From Halopseudomonas pelagia (GTDB lineage Bacteria > Pseudomonadota > Gammaproteobacteria > Pseudomonadales > Pseudomonadaceae), in the NCBI RefSeq assembly GCF_009497895.1, contig NZ_CP033116.1, positions 4,486,644 through 4,550,643 of the forward strand: a DNA stretch of 64,000 nt, written 5' to 3'. A program made the translations under genes and the position numbers. Positions 39,546-48,234 of the stretch are shown here, piece by piece. Under the pieces are notes generated by a model. It was not told the origin of the DNA. It did not search any database and saw only the letters and a program-made list of their open reading frames with translations. The stretch's first letter is position 1. Every line of letters begins with the position of its first letter.

Positions 39546-40661
39546 ATGAAGGTTCCAGTGAAAATGCCCATAAAAATGACACTGCTGGCTCTCGCTACCG
39601 CAGGTTTGTTCAGCACTGCGGTCAGCGCCCAGGACGCCGGCGAACTGAAGATATTCAACTGGTCGGATTACATTGCCGAAGACACCATTGATAACTTCAA
39701 AGAGGAAACCGGCATCGCCGTTACCTATGACGTTTATGATTCCAATGAAGTGCTGGATGCCCGGTTGCTGACAGGGCAGTCTGGTTTCGATGTCGTGGTA
39801 CCGTCCAACCATTTTCTCACCAAGCAGATCCAGGCCGGTGTTTATCAGGAGCTGGACCACGACAAGCTGCCCAACATGAAGAACCTTGACCCGAAGCTGC
39901 TCGCCCAGCTTGACGCCGTAGGTCTTGGCAGCAAGTACGCGATCCCCTACATGTGGGGCACCAACGGGATCGGCTATAACGTCGACAAGGTCAAAGCCAT
40001 TCTCGGCGACGATGCCCCGATCGATTCATGGGACCTGGTGTTCGATCCGGAAATAGCCAGCAAGCTCTCCAGTTGCGGTATCTCGATGCTGGATTCGGGC
40101 GACGATATGGTGACATCCGCCCTCGGTTACCTGGGTCTGGACCCGAACAGCACCGACCCCGAAGACCTGAAGAAGGCTGAAGAGCTGCTGATGAGCGTGC
40201 GTAGCTCAGTCCGCTACTTTCACTCATCGCGTTACATCAGCGACCTGGCCAATGGCGACATTTGCGTAGCGGTCGGCTTCTCCGGTGATGTGTTCCAGGC
40301 GGCGGATCGGGCAGACGAAGCTGAAAACGGCGTCAACATCGGCTACTCCATCCCCAAGGAAGGCACCCAACTCTGGTTCGACATGATGGCCATCCCCAAA
40401 GATGCGCCCAATGCTGACAACGCGCATACCTTTATCAACTACATCCTGCGCCCGGAAGTGGTTGCGCCGATCACCGACTATGTCGCTTATGCCAACCCCA
40501 ACAAGGCTGCGAACGAGTTGATTGATGAGGAGATCCTCAACGATCCTGCGATCTATCCCACCGAAGAAGTGATGGACAAGTTGTTCATTGCCGAACCACG
40601 GCCCCTGGCAGCCCAGCGCATCGTTACCCGTTCCTGGAACCGGATCAAATCCGGGCAGTAA
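39546..40661 (+). CDS. spuE: Polyamine ABC transporter periplasmic binding protein (SpuE)
   Basis: Second PotF-like receptor, 371 residues, with signal peptide ending ...TAVSAQ before DAGELKIFNW. It aligns along its length with SpuD ([36 protein letters not shown]). The two genes arose by tandem duplication but are well diverged. In P. aeruginosa SpuE is the spermidine receptor. It is followed by a perfect 12-bp hairpin before spuF. Confidence 0.93.
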   Translation: MKVPVKMPIKMTLLALATAGLFSTAVSAQDAGELKIFNWSDYIAEDTIDNFKEETGIAVTYDVYDSNEVLDARLLTGQSGFDVVVPSNHFLTKQIQAGVYQELDHDKLPNMKNLDPKLLAQLDAVGLGSKYAIPYMWGTNGIGYNVDKVKAILGDDAPIDSWDLVFDPEIASKLSSCGISMLDSGDDMVTSALGYLGLDPNSTDPEDLKKAEELLMSVRSSVRYFHSSRYISDLANGDICVAVGFSGDVFQAADRADEAENGVNIGYSIPKEGTQLWFDMMAIPKDAPNADNAHTFINYILRPEVVAPITDYVAYANPNKAANELIDEEILNDPAIYPTEEVMDKLFIAEPRPLAAQRIVTRSWNRIKSGQ

Positions 40662-40664
40662 TCG

Positions 40665-40690
40665 ACAGGGGCTGCCACGGCAGCCCCTGT
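40665..40690 (+). terminator. Intercistronic hairpin between spuE and spuF
   Basis: Perfect 12-bp arms ACAGGGGCTGCC (40665-40676) / GGCAGCCCCTGT (40679-40690) start 3 bp after the spuE stop codon. Only TTT follows, so it is more likely a partial terminator or mRNA 3'-end stabiliser than a full stop. Confidence 0.6.
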
Positions 40691-40767
40691 TTCAGCTATA
40701 TCCCGAATTGACCGGCCCATGCCTTGATTATTGCGTGGGCCCATTACTCGTAGTTGCGGAGAAGATT

Positions 40768-41904
40768 ATGGTGGGAGCAGCAGGTGCCATGAAACAGGCC
40801 ATGGCCAAGGCAAAACCGGACGAGTTCGTGCGCATTGACCGCGTCAGCAAGCGCTTTGACGGTGCCCTGGCGGTGGATGATGTCAGTCTCAGCATTAACC
40901 GTGGCGAAATCTTTGCGCTGCTCGGCGGCTCCGGCTCCGGCAAATCCACTCTGCTGCGTATTCTGGCGGGCTTTGAGCGGCCCTCCGAAGGCCGTGTATT
41001 TCTTGATGGCCAGGATATTACCGATTTGCCGCCCTACGAGCGGCCGATCAACATGATGTTCCAGTCCTATGCATTGTTCCCGCATATGAGCGTCGAGCAG
41101 AACATCGCGTTCGGCCTCAAGCAAGACAAACTGAGCAAGGCCGAGGTCAATGCCCGCGTAGAAGAAATGCTCAAGCTGGTGCATATGACCGAGTACGCCA
41201 AGCGCAAACCCAACCAGCTGTCCGGCGGTCAACGTCAGCGCGTCGCGCTCGCTCGCTCACTGGCGAAAAGCCCCAAGGTTCTGCTGCTTGATGAACCCAT
41301 GGGCGCACTGGACAAGAAACTGCGCTCGCAGATGCAGCTGGAACTGGTAGAGATCATCGAACGCGTGGGCGTGACCTGCATCATGGTCACCCACGACCAG
41401 GAAGAGGCCATGACCATGGCCCAACGCATCGCCATCATGCACCAGGGCTGGATCGCCCAGGTCGGCTCACCGATGGATATCTACGAAAGCCCGGCCAGCC
41501 GTCACGTTGCCGAATTTATCGGCAGCGTCAACATCTTTGAAGGCGAGTTGGTCGCGGATATGGAAGACCACGCGATCATCGAATGTGACGAACTTGATCG
41601 GCCGATCTATATCGGCCACGGCATTACCACTCGCGCGCAGGAAAAGAAAATTACCTATGCGCTGCGCCCAGAGAAAGTCTGGGTAAGCACCGAGATGCCT
41701 GAACAGCAATACAACTGGGCGCATGGCACTATCCACGATATCGCCTACCTGGGCGGCCACTCGGTGTTTTATATCAAGCTGGAAAGCGGCCATCTGGTGC
41801 AGACCTTTTTCGCCAACTCGGAACGCCGGCTGCCGCGCATGACCTGGGAAGACAAGGTCTACATCAGCTGGGACGATGACGCAGGAGTGATACTGCACTC
41901 ATGA
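40768..41904 (+). CDS. spuF: Polyamine ABC transporter ATP-binding protein
   Basis: PotA/PotG-type ATPase of 378 residues that drives polyamine import. It has Walker A LLGGSGSGKSTLLR, Q-loop MMFQSYALFPHM, signature LSGGQRQRVALARSLA, Walker B VLLLDEPMGALDKKLR and H-loop VTHDQEEAMTMA, followed by a C-terminal TOBE domain. The ATG at 40768 after GCGGAGAAG matches the SpuF start. It overlaps spuG by 4 bp. Confidence 0.95.
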   Translation: MVGAAGAMKQAMAKAKPDEFVRIDRVSKRFDGALAVDDVSLSINRGEIFALLGGSGSGKSTLLRILAGFERPSEGRVFLDGQDITDLPPYERPINMMFQSYALFPHMSVEQNIAFGLKQDKLSKAEVNARVEEMLKLVHMTEYAKRKPNQLSGGQRQRVALARSLAKSPKVLLLDEPMGALDKKLRSQMQLELVEIIERVGVTCIMVTHDQEEAMTMAQRIAIMHQGWIAQVGSPMDIYESPASRHVAEFIGSVNIFEGELVADMEDHAIIECDELDRPIYIGHGITTRAQEKKITYALRPEKVWVSTEMPEQQYNWAHGTIHDIAYLGGHSVFYIKLESGHLVQTFFANSERRLPRMTWEDKVYISWDDDAGVILHS

Positions 41905-42806
41905 ACAAGCTGATCTCTCGCATACTCCCAAGCGGACGCTTCTGGGTTATCAGCGTCCCGTATCTGTGGCTGTTTCTGTTTTTCCTGCTGCCCTTCGCCA
42001 TCGTGCTGAAGATCAGTTTTTCCGAAGCCGCCATAGCCATTCCGCCCTACAAGCCCCTGTTCGATTACGTCGAGCAGTCGCTGAATGTGGTGGTGAATCT
42101 CGGCAACTATATTTTCCTCACCCAGGACTCGCTGTACCTTGCAGCTTATCTGGGCTCGTTGAAGGTAGCGCTGATATCCACCGTGATTTGCCTGTTGCTG
42201 GGTTACCCCATGGCGCTGGCCATTGCCCGCGCACCCCGGGAGAAACAGCTGGTTTATCTGCTACTGGTAATGATGCCCACCTGGACGGCGATCCTGATCC
42301 GCGTCTACGCCTGGATGGGCATTCTCAGCAGTAATGGCCTGCTGAATAACCTGTTGATGTCGATCGGCGTGATCAGCTCGCCGCTGCAGATCCTCAACAC
42401 CAATATTGCGGTGTATATCGGCGTGGTTTATGCCTACCTGCCGTTTATGGTGTTGCCGCTGTATGCCAATCTGGTCAAGCATGATGAAACCCTGCTGGAG
42501 GCGGCGATGGACCTGGGCGCGTCAAAGCTGAGCGCGTTCTGGAAGATCACTGTGCCGCTGTCCAAGACCGGCATCATTGCCGGCTCGATGCTGGTATTTA
42601 TTCCGGTGGTGGGGGAGTTCGTGATTCCCGAGCTGCTCGGCGGACCGGAAACGCTGATGATCGGCAAGATACTGTGGCAGGAGTTCTTCAACAATCGTGA
42701 CTGGCCGGTTGCCTCGGCACTTGCCATCGTGATGCTGGCGATTCTGCTGATACCCATCATCCTGTTTCACTACAACCAGTCCAGAGCGATGGAGAAGAAC
42801 GCATGA
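41901..42806 (+). CDS. spuG: Polyamine ABC transporter permease
   Basis: PotB/PotH-type inner-membrane permease of 301 residues with about six transmembrane helices. The EAA coupling loop reads LLEAAMDLGASKLSAFWKITVPL. It overlaps both spuF and spuH by 4 bp (ATGA), so the three are translationally coupled. Confidence 0.95.
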   Translation: MNKLISRILPSGRFWVISVPYLWLFLFFLLPFAIVLKISFSEAAIAIPPYKPLFDYVEQSLNVVVNLGNYIFLTQDSLYLAAYLGSLKVALISTVICLLLGYPMALAIARAPREKQLVYLLLVMMPTWTAILIRVYAWMGILSSNGLLNNLLMSIGVISSPLQILNTNIAVYIGVVYAYLPFMVLPLYANLVKHDETLLEAAMDLGASKLSAFWKITVPLSKTGIIAGSMLVFIPVVGEFVIPELLGGPETLMIGKILWQEFFNNRDWPVASALAIVMLAILLIPIILFHYNQSRAMEKNA

Positions 42807-43675
42807 AAAATCGTTTCGCTTTCTCCACCATCATGCTCTGGGTCGGCCTGGCGTTTATCTACATTCCCATGGTCATCCTGGTCATCTACTCGTTCAACGC
42901 CTCGCGCCTGGTGACGGTCTGGGGCGGCTGGTCAGTCCACTGGTATGTCGGCCTGCTGGACAACACGCAACTTATGAACGCCGTCAAACGCAGCTTGCAG
43001 ATAGCCCTCTACACCGCCTGCGCCGCGGTTGCGCTAGGTACCCTGGCGGCTTTTGTGATGACGCGGATCAAACGCTTCCGTGGCCGTACGCTGTTTTCCG
43101 GTTTGGTGACGGCGCCCCTGGTCATGCCTGAGGTAATTACCGGTCTGTCCTTGCTGCTGTTGTTCGTGGCCATGGCGCAGTTGATCGGCTGGCCCGCAGA
43201 GCGCGGCGTGATGACCATCTGGATAGCCCACACGACCTTCTGTACGGCCTATGTCGCGATTGTCGTCAGTGGCCGTTTGGGCGAGCTGGACCAGTCGATT
43301 GAAGAGGCGGCCATGGACCTTGGCGCGCCGCCGTGGAAAACCTTCCTGCTGATCACCGTGCCGATGATCGCGCCGTCGATTGCCGCCGGTTGGTTGTTGT
43401 CCTTCACGTTGTCGCTGGATGATCTGGTACTCGCCAGCTTCGTCTCCGGCCCGGGCGCTACCACGCTGCCAATGGAAGTTTTCTCCGCCGTACGTTTGGG
43501 CGTCAAACCGGAGATCAATGCGATCGCCAGTGTGATCCTGCTGGCCGTTGCACTGTTTACGCTGCTGGCCTGGTTCCTGGTGCGCAGCGCCGACAAGCGC
43601 AGCCGCATGCCACCGCCGGAAGATGACAAGCACATCACCTGGCAGGCGGCGATCAACAGCCGCAAACATTCCTAA
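42803..43675 (+). CDS. spuH: Polyamine ABC transporter permease
   Basis: PotC/PotI-type permease of 290 residues with about six transmembrane helices. The EAA loop is IEEAAMDLGAPPWKTFLLITVPM. It pairs with SpuG to form the channel. It is the last gene of the spu operon and is followed by a strong intrinsic terminator. Confidence 0.95.
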   Translation: MKNRFAFSTIMLWVGLAFIYIPMVILVIYSFNASRLVTVWGGWSVHWYVGLLDNTQLMNAVKRSLQIALYTACAAVALGTLAAFVMTRIKRFRGRTLFSGLVTAPLVMPEVITGLSLLLLFVAMAQLIGWPAERGVMTIWIAHTTFCTAYVAIVVSGRLGELDQSIEEAAMDLGAPPWKTFLLITVPMIAPSIAAGWLLSFTLSLDDLVLASFVSGPGATTLPMEVFSAVRLGVKPEINAIASVILLAVALFTLLAWFLVRSADKRSRMPPPEDDKHITWQAAINSRKHS

Positions 43676-43690
43676 CGCACCAAGCAGGAA

Positions 43691-43718
43691 CAAAAGGCGC
43701 CAATGGCGCCTTTTGTTT
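43691..43718 (+). terminator. Rho-independent terminator after spuH
   Basis: Perfect 11-bp arms CAAAAGGCGCC (43691-43701) / GGCGCCTTTTG (43705-43715) with a 3-nt loop and a T-rich 3' side. It lies 16 bp after the spuH stop codon. Confidence 0.88.
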
Positions 43719-43790
43719 GCCTGCAGTTTGCCTTTTTTCACGTTGTGGCCGCGCTTGGCAGGGCGCTGCCAATAGGTTAATCTGAATATG

Positions 43791-43804
43791 AATGAACGTT
43801 CATT
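43791..43804. promoter_or_regulatory. Putative TetR-type operator (upstream)
   Basis: Perfect 14-bp palindrome AATGAACGTTCATT in the gap before the TetR gene. The TGAACGTTCA core is typical of TetR-family operators. It shares AATGA/TCATT half-sites with the palindrome at 43902-43919. Confidence 0.65.
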
Positions 43805-43901
43805 TTATTAATGGCGTCATGCAGCCAGGGCGCTTAGCTTCATAAGATGCCCATTCAATTACCTGAAGTATGTACAGCCGAGGAATACCGGATAAACTAG
43901 G

Positions 43902-43919
43902 CGAATGAATACTCATTCG
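43902..43919. promoter_or_regulatory. Putative TetR operator overlapping its own start codon
   Basis: Inverted repeat CGAATGA (43902-43908), 4-nt spacer, TCATTCG (43913-43919). The TetR-gene ATG (43905) lies inside the left half-site. Binding here would block translation initiation-region transcription, suggesting autorepression. Confidence 0.5.
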
Positions 43920-44510
43920 AACACTGCAAAAATCATTCGGCCCCGGATCAAGGACAAGCGCAGCGCCATATTACAGGCCGCGCTGAAAGTCTTCGCCGAG
44001 GGCGGCGTCAACGGCGTTCCGATGCCGGCACTGGCTGAACAGGCTGGCGTCGGCACGGGCACCATTTACCGATACTTCAGCAGCAAGGAAGCCTTGGTCA
44101 ATGAGCTGTTCAGGGAGGAGAAGCTTGGTCTTAATCGACGCCTCTACTCGAATCTGGACAAGAGCCTGACGCCTTACGAGAAATTTGCGCTGGTGTGGCA
44201 GAGAATGGTGCTTTACACCCGTGAAGCGCCCGCGTCTTACCGTTTTATGGAACTGCAGGATCATCGCCCTTATCTGGACGATGAAAGCCGCACCCTGGAT
44301 CGCGAGACCAGAGCACCGCTTCTCGAACACTACCGCTTGTTGCAGAAGCAGGGCGTGTACCGCAAAGATATCCGCGCCGAGGTATTGATGGCGCTGATCT
44401 GGGGTGCCTTTGTCAATCTGATCAAGGCCGAACGCGATGGCCTGATCAGCCTCGATCAGACTGACATCGATGCCGCACGTGACGCTTGCTGGAGCCTGTG
44501 TACCGGTTGA
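43905..44510 (+). CDS. TetR/AcrR-family transcriptional regulator
   Basis: A 201-residue repressor. The helix-turn-helix is at about residues 38-62 (PALAEQAGVGTGTIYRYFSSKEALVNELF); the C-terminal ligand domain is family-variable and the ligand is unknown. The gene follows the spu operon terminator and precedes a secreted GXWXG protein. P. aeruginosa has AguR, a TetR regulator, beside aguBA; that gene is missing from that position here, but equating the two is unproven. Two related palindromes precede or overlap the start. Confidence 0.9.
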   Translation: MNTHSNTAKIIRPRIKDKRSAILQAALKVFAEGGVNGVPMPALAEQAGVGTGTIYRYFSSKEALVNELFREEKLGLNRRLYSNLDKSLTPYEKFALVWQRMVLYTREAPASYRFMELQDHRPYLDDESRTLDRETRAPLLEHYRLLQKQGVYRKDIRAEVLMALIWGAFVNLIKAERDGLISLDQTDIDAARDACWSLCTG

Positions 44511-44551
44511 GCCTTGCTGTACCACAACCAGCTATAACGTGGAGACAAGCA

Positions 44552-45052
44552 ATGAGCACAACTAAGAAGACCTTTCTGGGCGCCGTCCTGACGGCGGCAA
44601 TGAGCACCGGCGCCAATGCCGGTGATCTGGAGCAACGCTGGCTGGAAATGATTGCCAGTGGTGAGGCCTACCCCGCCGAAACCCTGCTGCCCCTGTTTGA
44701 GCAATTGCAGCCGGTGGATACCGAGTTCATGCTCGGCACCTGGAAAGGGGGCAAGTTTGACGGCGGCGCAGAGCCAGACCCGATCAACTGGTACGGCAAA
44801 CGTTTCAACTCCACCACCGATGTCGAACCACTGCTGGTATTGGATGCCGATGGCAAGGTGCAGACCTTCGACAAGCTTGGCGGCGCGCAGATGCGCGAGA
44901 TCAAATACAACGGCGTTACCTCCGCCGCACTGATTTACGACAGCCAACCGATCATGGACTACTTTCGCAAGGTCAATGACGACGTTGTCATCGGTCTGGG
45001 CGACATCAAAGGCAAACCCACCGACTTCGTGTTTCATCTGACCCGCCAATAA
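44552..45052 (+). CDS. Secreted GXWXG / DUF4334 domain protein
   Basis: A 166-residue protein with a short signal-peptide-like start (TFLGAVLTAAMSTGANA). The GXWXG motif follows (FMLGTWKGGKFDGG), then the DUF4334 region (ALIYDSQPIMDYFRKVNDDVVIGLGDIKGKP). GXWXG domains are small lipocalin-like folds of unknown function. The ATG at 44552 has a GTGGAG site. It lies 41 bp after the TetR gene, so it may be its target. Confidence 0.82.
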   Translation: MSTTKKTFLGAVLTAAMSTGANAGDLEQRWLEMIASGEAYPAETLLPLFEQLQPVDTEFMLGTWKGGKFDGGAEPDPINWYGKRFNSTTDVEPLLVLDADGKVQTFDKLGGAQMREIKYNGVTSAALIYDSQPIMDYFRKVNDDVVIGLGDIKGKPTDFVFHLTRQ

Positions 45053-45139
45053 GCCGGCAAATCAGGTTAGGATAAGCCTTGAATCTCACCGGCCACAGGT
45101 TGGCCGGTGTTACGCAATGCATCCGATGGAGAAACAAAC

Positions 45140-46264
45140 GTGTCCAGCCTGGTCCCTGCCATTGATCCCGATGGCCTGCTCGAGTACTCCGTGGTTTTTA
45201 CCGATCGCTCGCTGAATCACATGTCCGGCACTTTTCAGCAGGTCATGCGCGATATTTCCACCACCCTGAAAGACGTATACCAGGCGGCCGCTGTGGCTGT
45301 TGTCCCTGGTGGCGGAACCTATGGCATGGAAGCGGTAGCCCGGCAATTTGCCCAGGATCAGCGTTGCATGGTGATTCGTAACGGCTGGTTCAGCTATCGC
45401 TGGTCGCAGATCTTTGAGATGGGCCGTCTGCCCGCCGAAGAGATCGTACTCAAGGCACGCCAGACCTCCACTGACGAGCAAGCTCCCTTTGCGCCAGTAC
45501 CGATTGATGAAGTGGTGGCCAGCATTCGCCAGCACAGACCCAGCCTGGTGTTTGCGCCGCATGTGGAAACCGCTGCCGGCATCCTGTTACCGGATGACTA
45601 CCTGCGCGCTGTGGCTGATGCGGTGCATGAGGTTGGCGGCTTGTTCGTACTCGACTGTATCGCCTCCGGCACCGTCTGGGTCGATATGCAGGCCTGTGGC
45701 GTCGATGTGCTGATCAGCGCGCCACAGAAAGGCTGGAGCGCGTCGCCGTGCAGCGCACTGGTGATGCTCAGCCAGCAGGCACTGAAGCGCCTGGAAGGCA
45801 CTACCAGCAACAGCTTCGCCTGCGACCTGAAAAAGTGGCTGCAGATCATGCAGGCCTATGAAAATGGCGGCCATGCCTATCACGCAACCATGCCTACCGA
45901 CGCGCTATTGCAGTTCCGCAATACCATGCTGGAAACCCGCGACTACGGCTTCGCCAAGGTCAAACAGGAACAGCTGGAGCTGGGCAAGGCGGTGCGGGCG
46001 TTATTCAAGGAGAAGGGTTTTGCCAGTGTTGCTGCCGAAGGCTTCGAGGCGCCCGGCGTAGTCGTCAGCTACACCAGCGATGACAGCATCCAGAATGGCA
46101 AGGCGTTCGGCGCCCAGGGCCTGCAAACCGCTGCGGGTGTGCCTTTGATGTGCGACGAACCCGCCAGCTTCAAGACCTTCAGGGTTGGGTTGTTCGGATT
46201 GGACAAACTGCACAATATCGAGCGCACTGTCAGCAACCTGCGCAAGGCGCTCGAGGCGCTCTAA
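45140..46264 (+). CDS. Class V aminotransferase (alanine-glyoxylate/serine-pyruvate type)
   Basis: PLP-dependent fold type I enzyme of 374 residues. Visible are VVPGGGTYGMEAVARQF (cofactor phosphate region), LFVLDCIASGTVWVDMQ with the cofactor Asp, and the PLP lysine in VLISAPQKGWSASPCSA. The amino donor is unknown. GTG at 45140 after GGAG is the likely start, since the product then starts near the typical family N-terminus. It converges on the VC0807-family gene across a heptamer repeat. Confidence 0.87.
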   Translation: MSSLVPAIDPDGLLEYSVVFTDRSLNHMSGTFQQVMRDISTTLKDVYQAAAVAVVPGGGTYGMEAVARQFAQDQRCMVIRNGWFSYRWSQIFEMGRLPAEEIVLKARQTSTDEQAPFAPVPIDEVVASIRQHRPSLVFAPHVETAAGILLPDDYLRAVADAVHEVGGLFVLDCIASGTVWVDMQACGVDVLISAPQKGWSASPCSALVMLSQQALKRLEGTTSNSFACDLKKWLQIMQAYENGGHAYHATMPTDALLQFRNTMLETRDYGFAKVKQEQLELGKAVRALFKEKGFASVAAEGFEAPGVVVSYTSDDSIQNGKAFGAQGLQTAAGVPLMCDEPASFKTFRVGLFGLDKLHNIERTVSNLRKALEAL

Positions 46265-46353
46265 GAGCGCAGCGGCAAGCTACAAGCGTCAAGCCACAAG
46301 CTAAAACCTAAATACCGTGGTTGGCTTGCAGCTTGTGGCTTGCAGCTCGCCGC
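46265..46353. repeat. Heptamer (AAGCNNC) inverted repeat between convergent genes
   Basis: Four tandem AAGCNNC-type units (46277-46304) face four to five GCTTGNN-type units (46324-46351). A perfect 12-bp pairing joins 46291-46302 with 46330-46341. The element fills the whole gap between two stop codons and runs into the stop of the minus-strand gene. It is related to the element at 18654-18827 and may act as a bidirectional terminator. Confidence 0.75.
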
Positions 46354-47097
46354 TCAGGCTTTGCCGCCCGCCTGCACCATGATCTCTTCCATCTTCAGCC
46401 CGGTCAGACCATGAATGGTCTTCCACAGGTAAACCAGAATCAGCACCATCATGACCATCGACGGGATCGCAATCATCGGATAGCTGACCAGCGTCATGCG
46501 TCCCAGCTCTTCATTGAAGGCCTGGGTACCGGCCGGGCTCACGACAATCCATTTAGCCACGATATAGTTCATGATCGCCGAAAAGAAGAAGGTGCCCGCG
46601 AGGAAGTAGGTGGCCTTGAGCAGGCGCTCTTCAAAGATGTCAACCAGGCCCCGCTCGGCCAGGCGGTCATGAATCAGGTCCACGTTCAGCACATTCTTGT
46701 TGTACAAAATGGTCCGGATCAACGGGAAACGCGTGCGGGTCGAGACCAGCACCGCCAGGCCGATGGCACCAGGCACTGCAGCTTCCTTGATGGCCAACCA
46801 CTGCGGGTCGAGCTTCATCAGCCCAATGCCGCCGGTAAGGAAAACACTGACCATGCCCAGCAACGCGATGAAATTGAATTTGCGGTAGCGGATCAGCTCG
46901 AACAACCCCCAGCCCAATGGGAAGGCCAGCGCCAGCATCAGCGCCTGACTGGCACCCAGATGCTCCTCGCCGCTGAGTTTCATCAGTATCACTGACGGAA
47001 TCAGGATACTGACCAGCAGGTCGATCATTGGGCGTGGCTTGTGTTGGGGCTTGTTCTGCGGACTGTGCTGGGAATCGTGCGGACGGTTGTCGGTCAT
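46354..47097 (-). CDS. VC0807-family multi-pass membrane protein
   Basis: A 247-residue inner-membrane protein of unknown function. After a polar Gln/His/Pro-rich N-terminus it has about six hydrophobic helices (LLVSILIPSVILMKL, ALMLALAFPLGWGLFELI, FIALLGMVSVFLTGGIGLM, AVPGAIGLAVLVS, ATYFLAGTFFFSAIMNYIV, IPSMVMMVLILVYLW). Members are usually annotated only by similarity to V. cholerae VC0807. The ATG at 47097 is preferred; an in-frame TTG at 47103 also exists. Confidence 0.78.
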   Translation of the reverse strand: MTDNRPHDSQHSPQNKPQHKPRPMIDLLVSILIPSVILMKLSGEEHLGASQALMLALAFPLGWGLFELIRYRKFNFIALLGMVSVFLTGGIGLMKLDPQWLAIKEAAVPGAIGLAVLVSTRTRFPLIRTILYNKNVLNVDLIHDRLAERGLVDIFEERLLKATYFLAGTFFFSAIMNYIVAKWIVVSPAGTQAFNEELGRMTLVSYPMIAIPSMVMMVLILVYLWKTIHGLTGLKMEEIMVQAGGKA

Positions 47098-47188
47098 GGG
47101 CAATCAGCGGCGCTCTTCAGAGTGTGCGGGCATGATACACGGCCGCACCGGGCGGACTCCATCTCATCCGACCGGTAGCAGCCCGGCA

Positions 47189-48166
47189 TCAGGCCACAGA
47201 GATGATGGTCCAGGCCAGATAACCGGTGTAAGCCACGTAAACCGCCATCAGGCAACCGCCTTCCAGCCGGTTGATACGACCCAGCCGCGCCTTGTAGGTG
47301 AAACACATCAGCAGCAGGCCCAGCGTCAGGGCAAACATCACCACCCAGTCGCGGTACAACACCACCGACTCCACGGCCATGGGTGCGATGCCAGCGGCAA
47401 TACCGACGACCGCCAGCGTATTGAACAAACCCGAACCAATAACGTTGCCCAACGCCAGGTCGTGCTCATTCTTGCGAATGGCGACCAGCGCAGAGGCCAG
47501 CTCAGGGAGTGAGGTACCTACAGCAACAATGGTCAGACCGATAATCAGATCACTGACCCCCAGGCTCTGAGCGATATAGACCGCGCCCCAGACCAGTATC
47601 CGCGAGCTGACAACCAGCAATACCAAACCCACTACCAGCCAGATCAGCGCCGGCCGCAAGGGCATCGCGTTGGCCTTCAACTCCTGGTCATAATCGGACT
47701 CCAATGCGTCACCGCGGCTACGCAGGCCCTGGTATATAGACCAGCCCATCAGCACGAAGAACACGATCAGCAGCACCCAGGCATCATTCCGGCTAAGCTG
47801 CCCGTCCATCAACTGGTAGCCGGCCAGCAGCGTGATACCCAGCAGAATCGGCAGCTCCTTGCGGACCACCTGGGAATGCACGTTGATCGGGCTGATCAAC
47901 GCGACCAGGCCGATAATCAGCGCGATATTGGTGATGTTCGAGCCATAGGCATTACCCAGCGCCAGGCCGGGGTTGCCCTGCGAAGCAGCCAGCGCCGAGA
48001 CCACCATCTCCGGTGCGGAGGTGCCGAAACCGATAATCAGCATACCGATCAGCAGCGGCGGCATACCGAAATGGGTAGCCGTAGCGGACGCGCCGCCGAC
48101 AAATTTATCTGCACTCCAGACCAACAGAACCAGACCGACGACCACCGCAGCAAATGCCAAAAGCAT
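47189..48166 (-). CDS. Calcium/sodium antiporter (CaCA family, YrbG-like)
   Basis: A 325-residue inner-membrane exchanger with about ten helices. It carries the two inverted alpha-repeats that form the ion site: GFGTSAPEMVVSALAA and VAVGTSLPELASALVAIRKNEHDLALGNVIGS. A cytoplasmic loop lies between the halves. Ion specificity is inferred from the family. It is on the minus strand downstream of the acyl-CoA ligase gene. Confidence 0.93.
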   Translation of the reverse strand: MLLAFAAVVVGLVLLVWSADKFVGGASATATHFGMPPLLIGMLIIGFGTSAPEMVVSALAASQGNPGLALGNAYGSNITNIALIIGLVALISPINVHSQVVRKELPILLGITLLAGYQLMDGQLSRNDAWVLLIVFFVLMGWSIYQGLRSRGDALESDYDQELKANAMPLRPALIWLVVGLVLLVVSSRILVWGAVYIAQSLGVSDLIIGLTIVAVGTSLPELASALVAIRKNEHDLALGNVIGSGLFNTLAVVGIAAGIAPMAVESVVLYRDWVVMFALTLGLLLMCFTYKARLGRINRLEGGCLMAVYVAYTGYLAWTIISVA

Positions 48167-48234
48167 GATGAGCTATACCTTGAAATGTCTTGGCCGGCCA
48201 TTATGGTGTAAAGCCAGCCCGAGCACTAGCGCCC

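Noticed and set aside
43905..44510. Naming the TetR gene aguR
   Set aside because: The location differs from P. aeruginosa aguR (next to aguBA), and nothing in the ligand domain can be tied to agmatine by eye.
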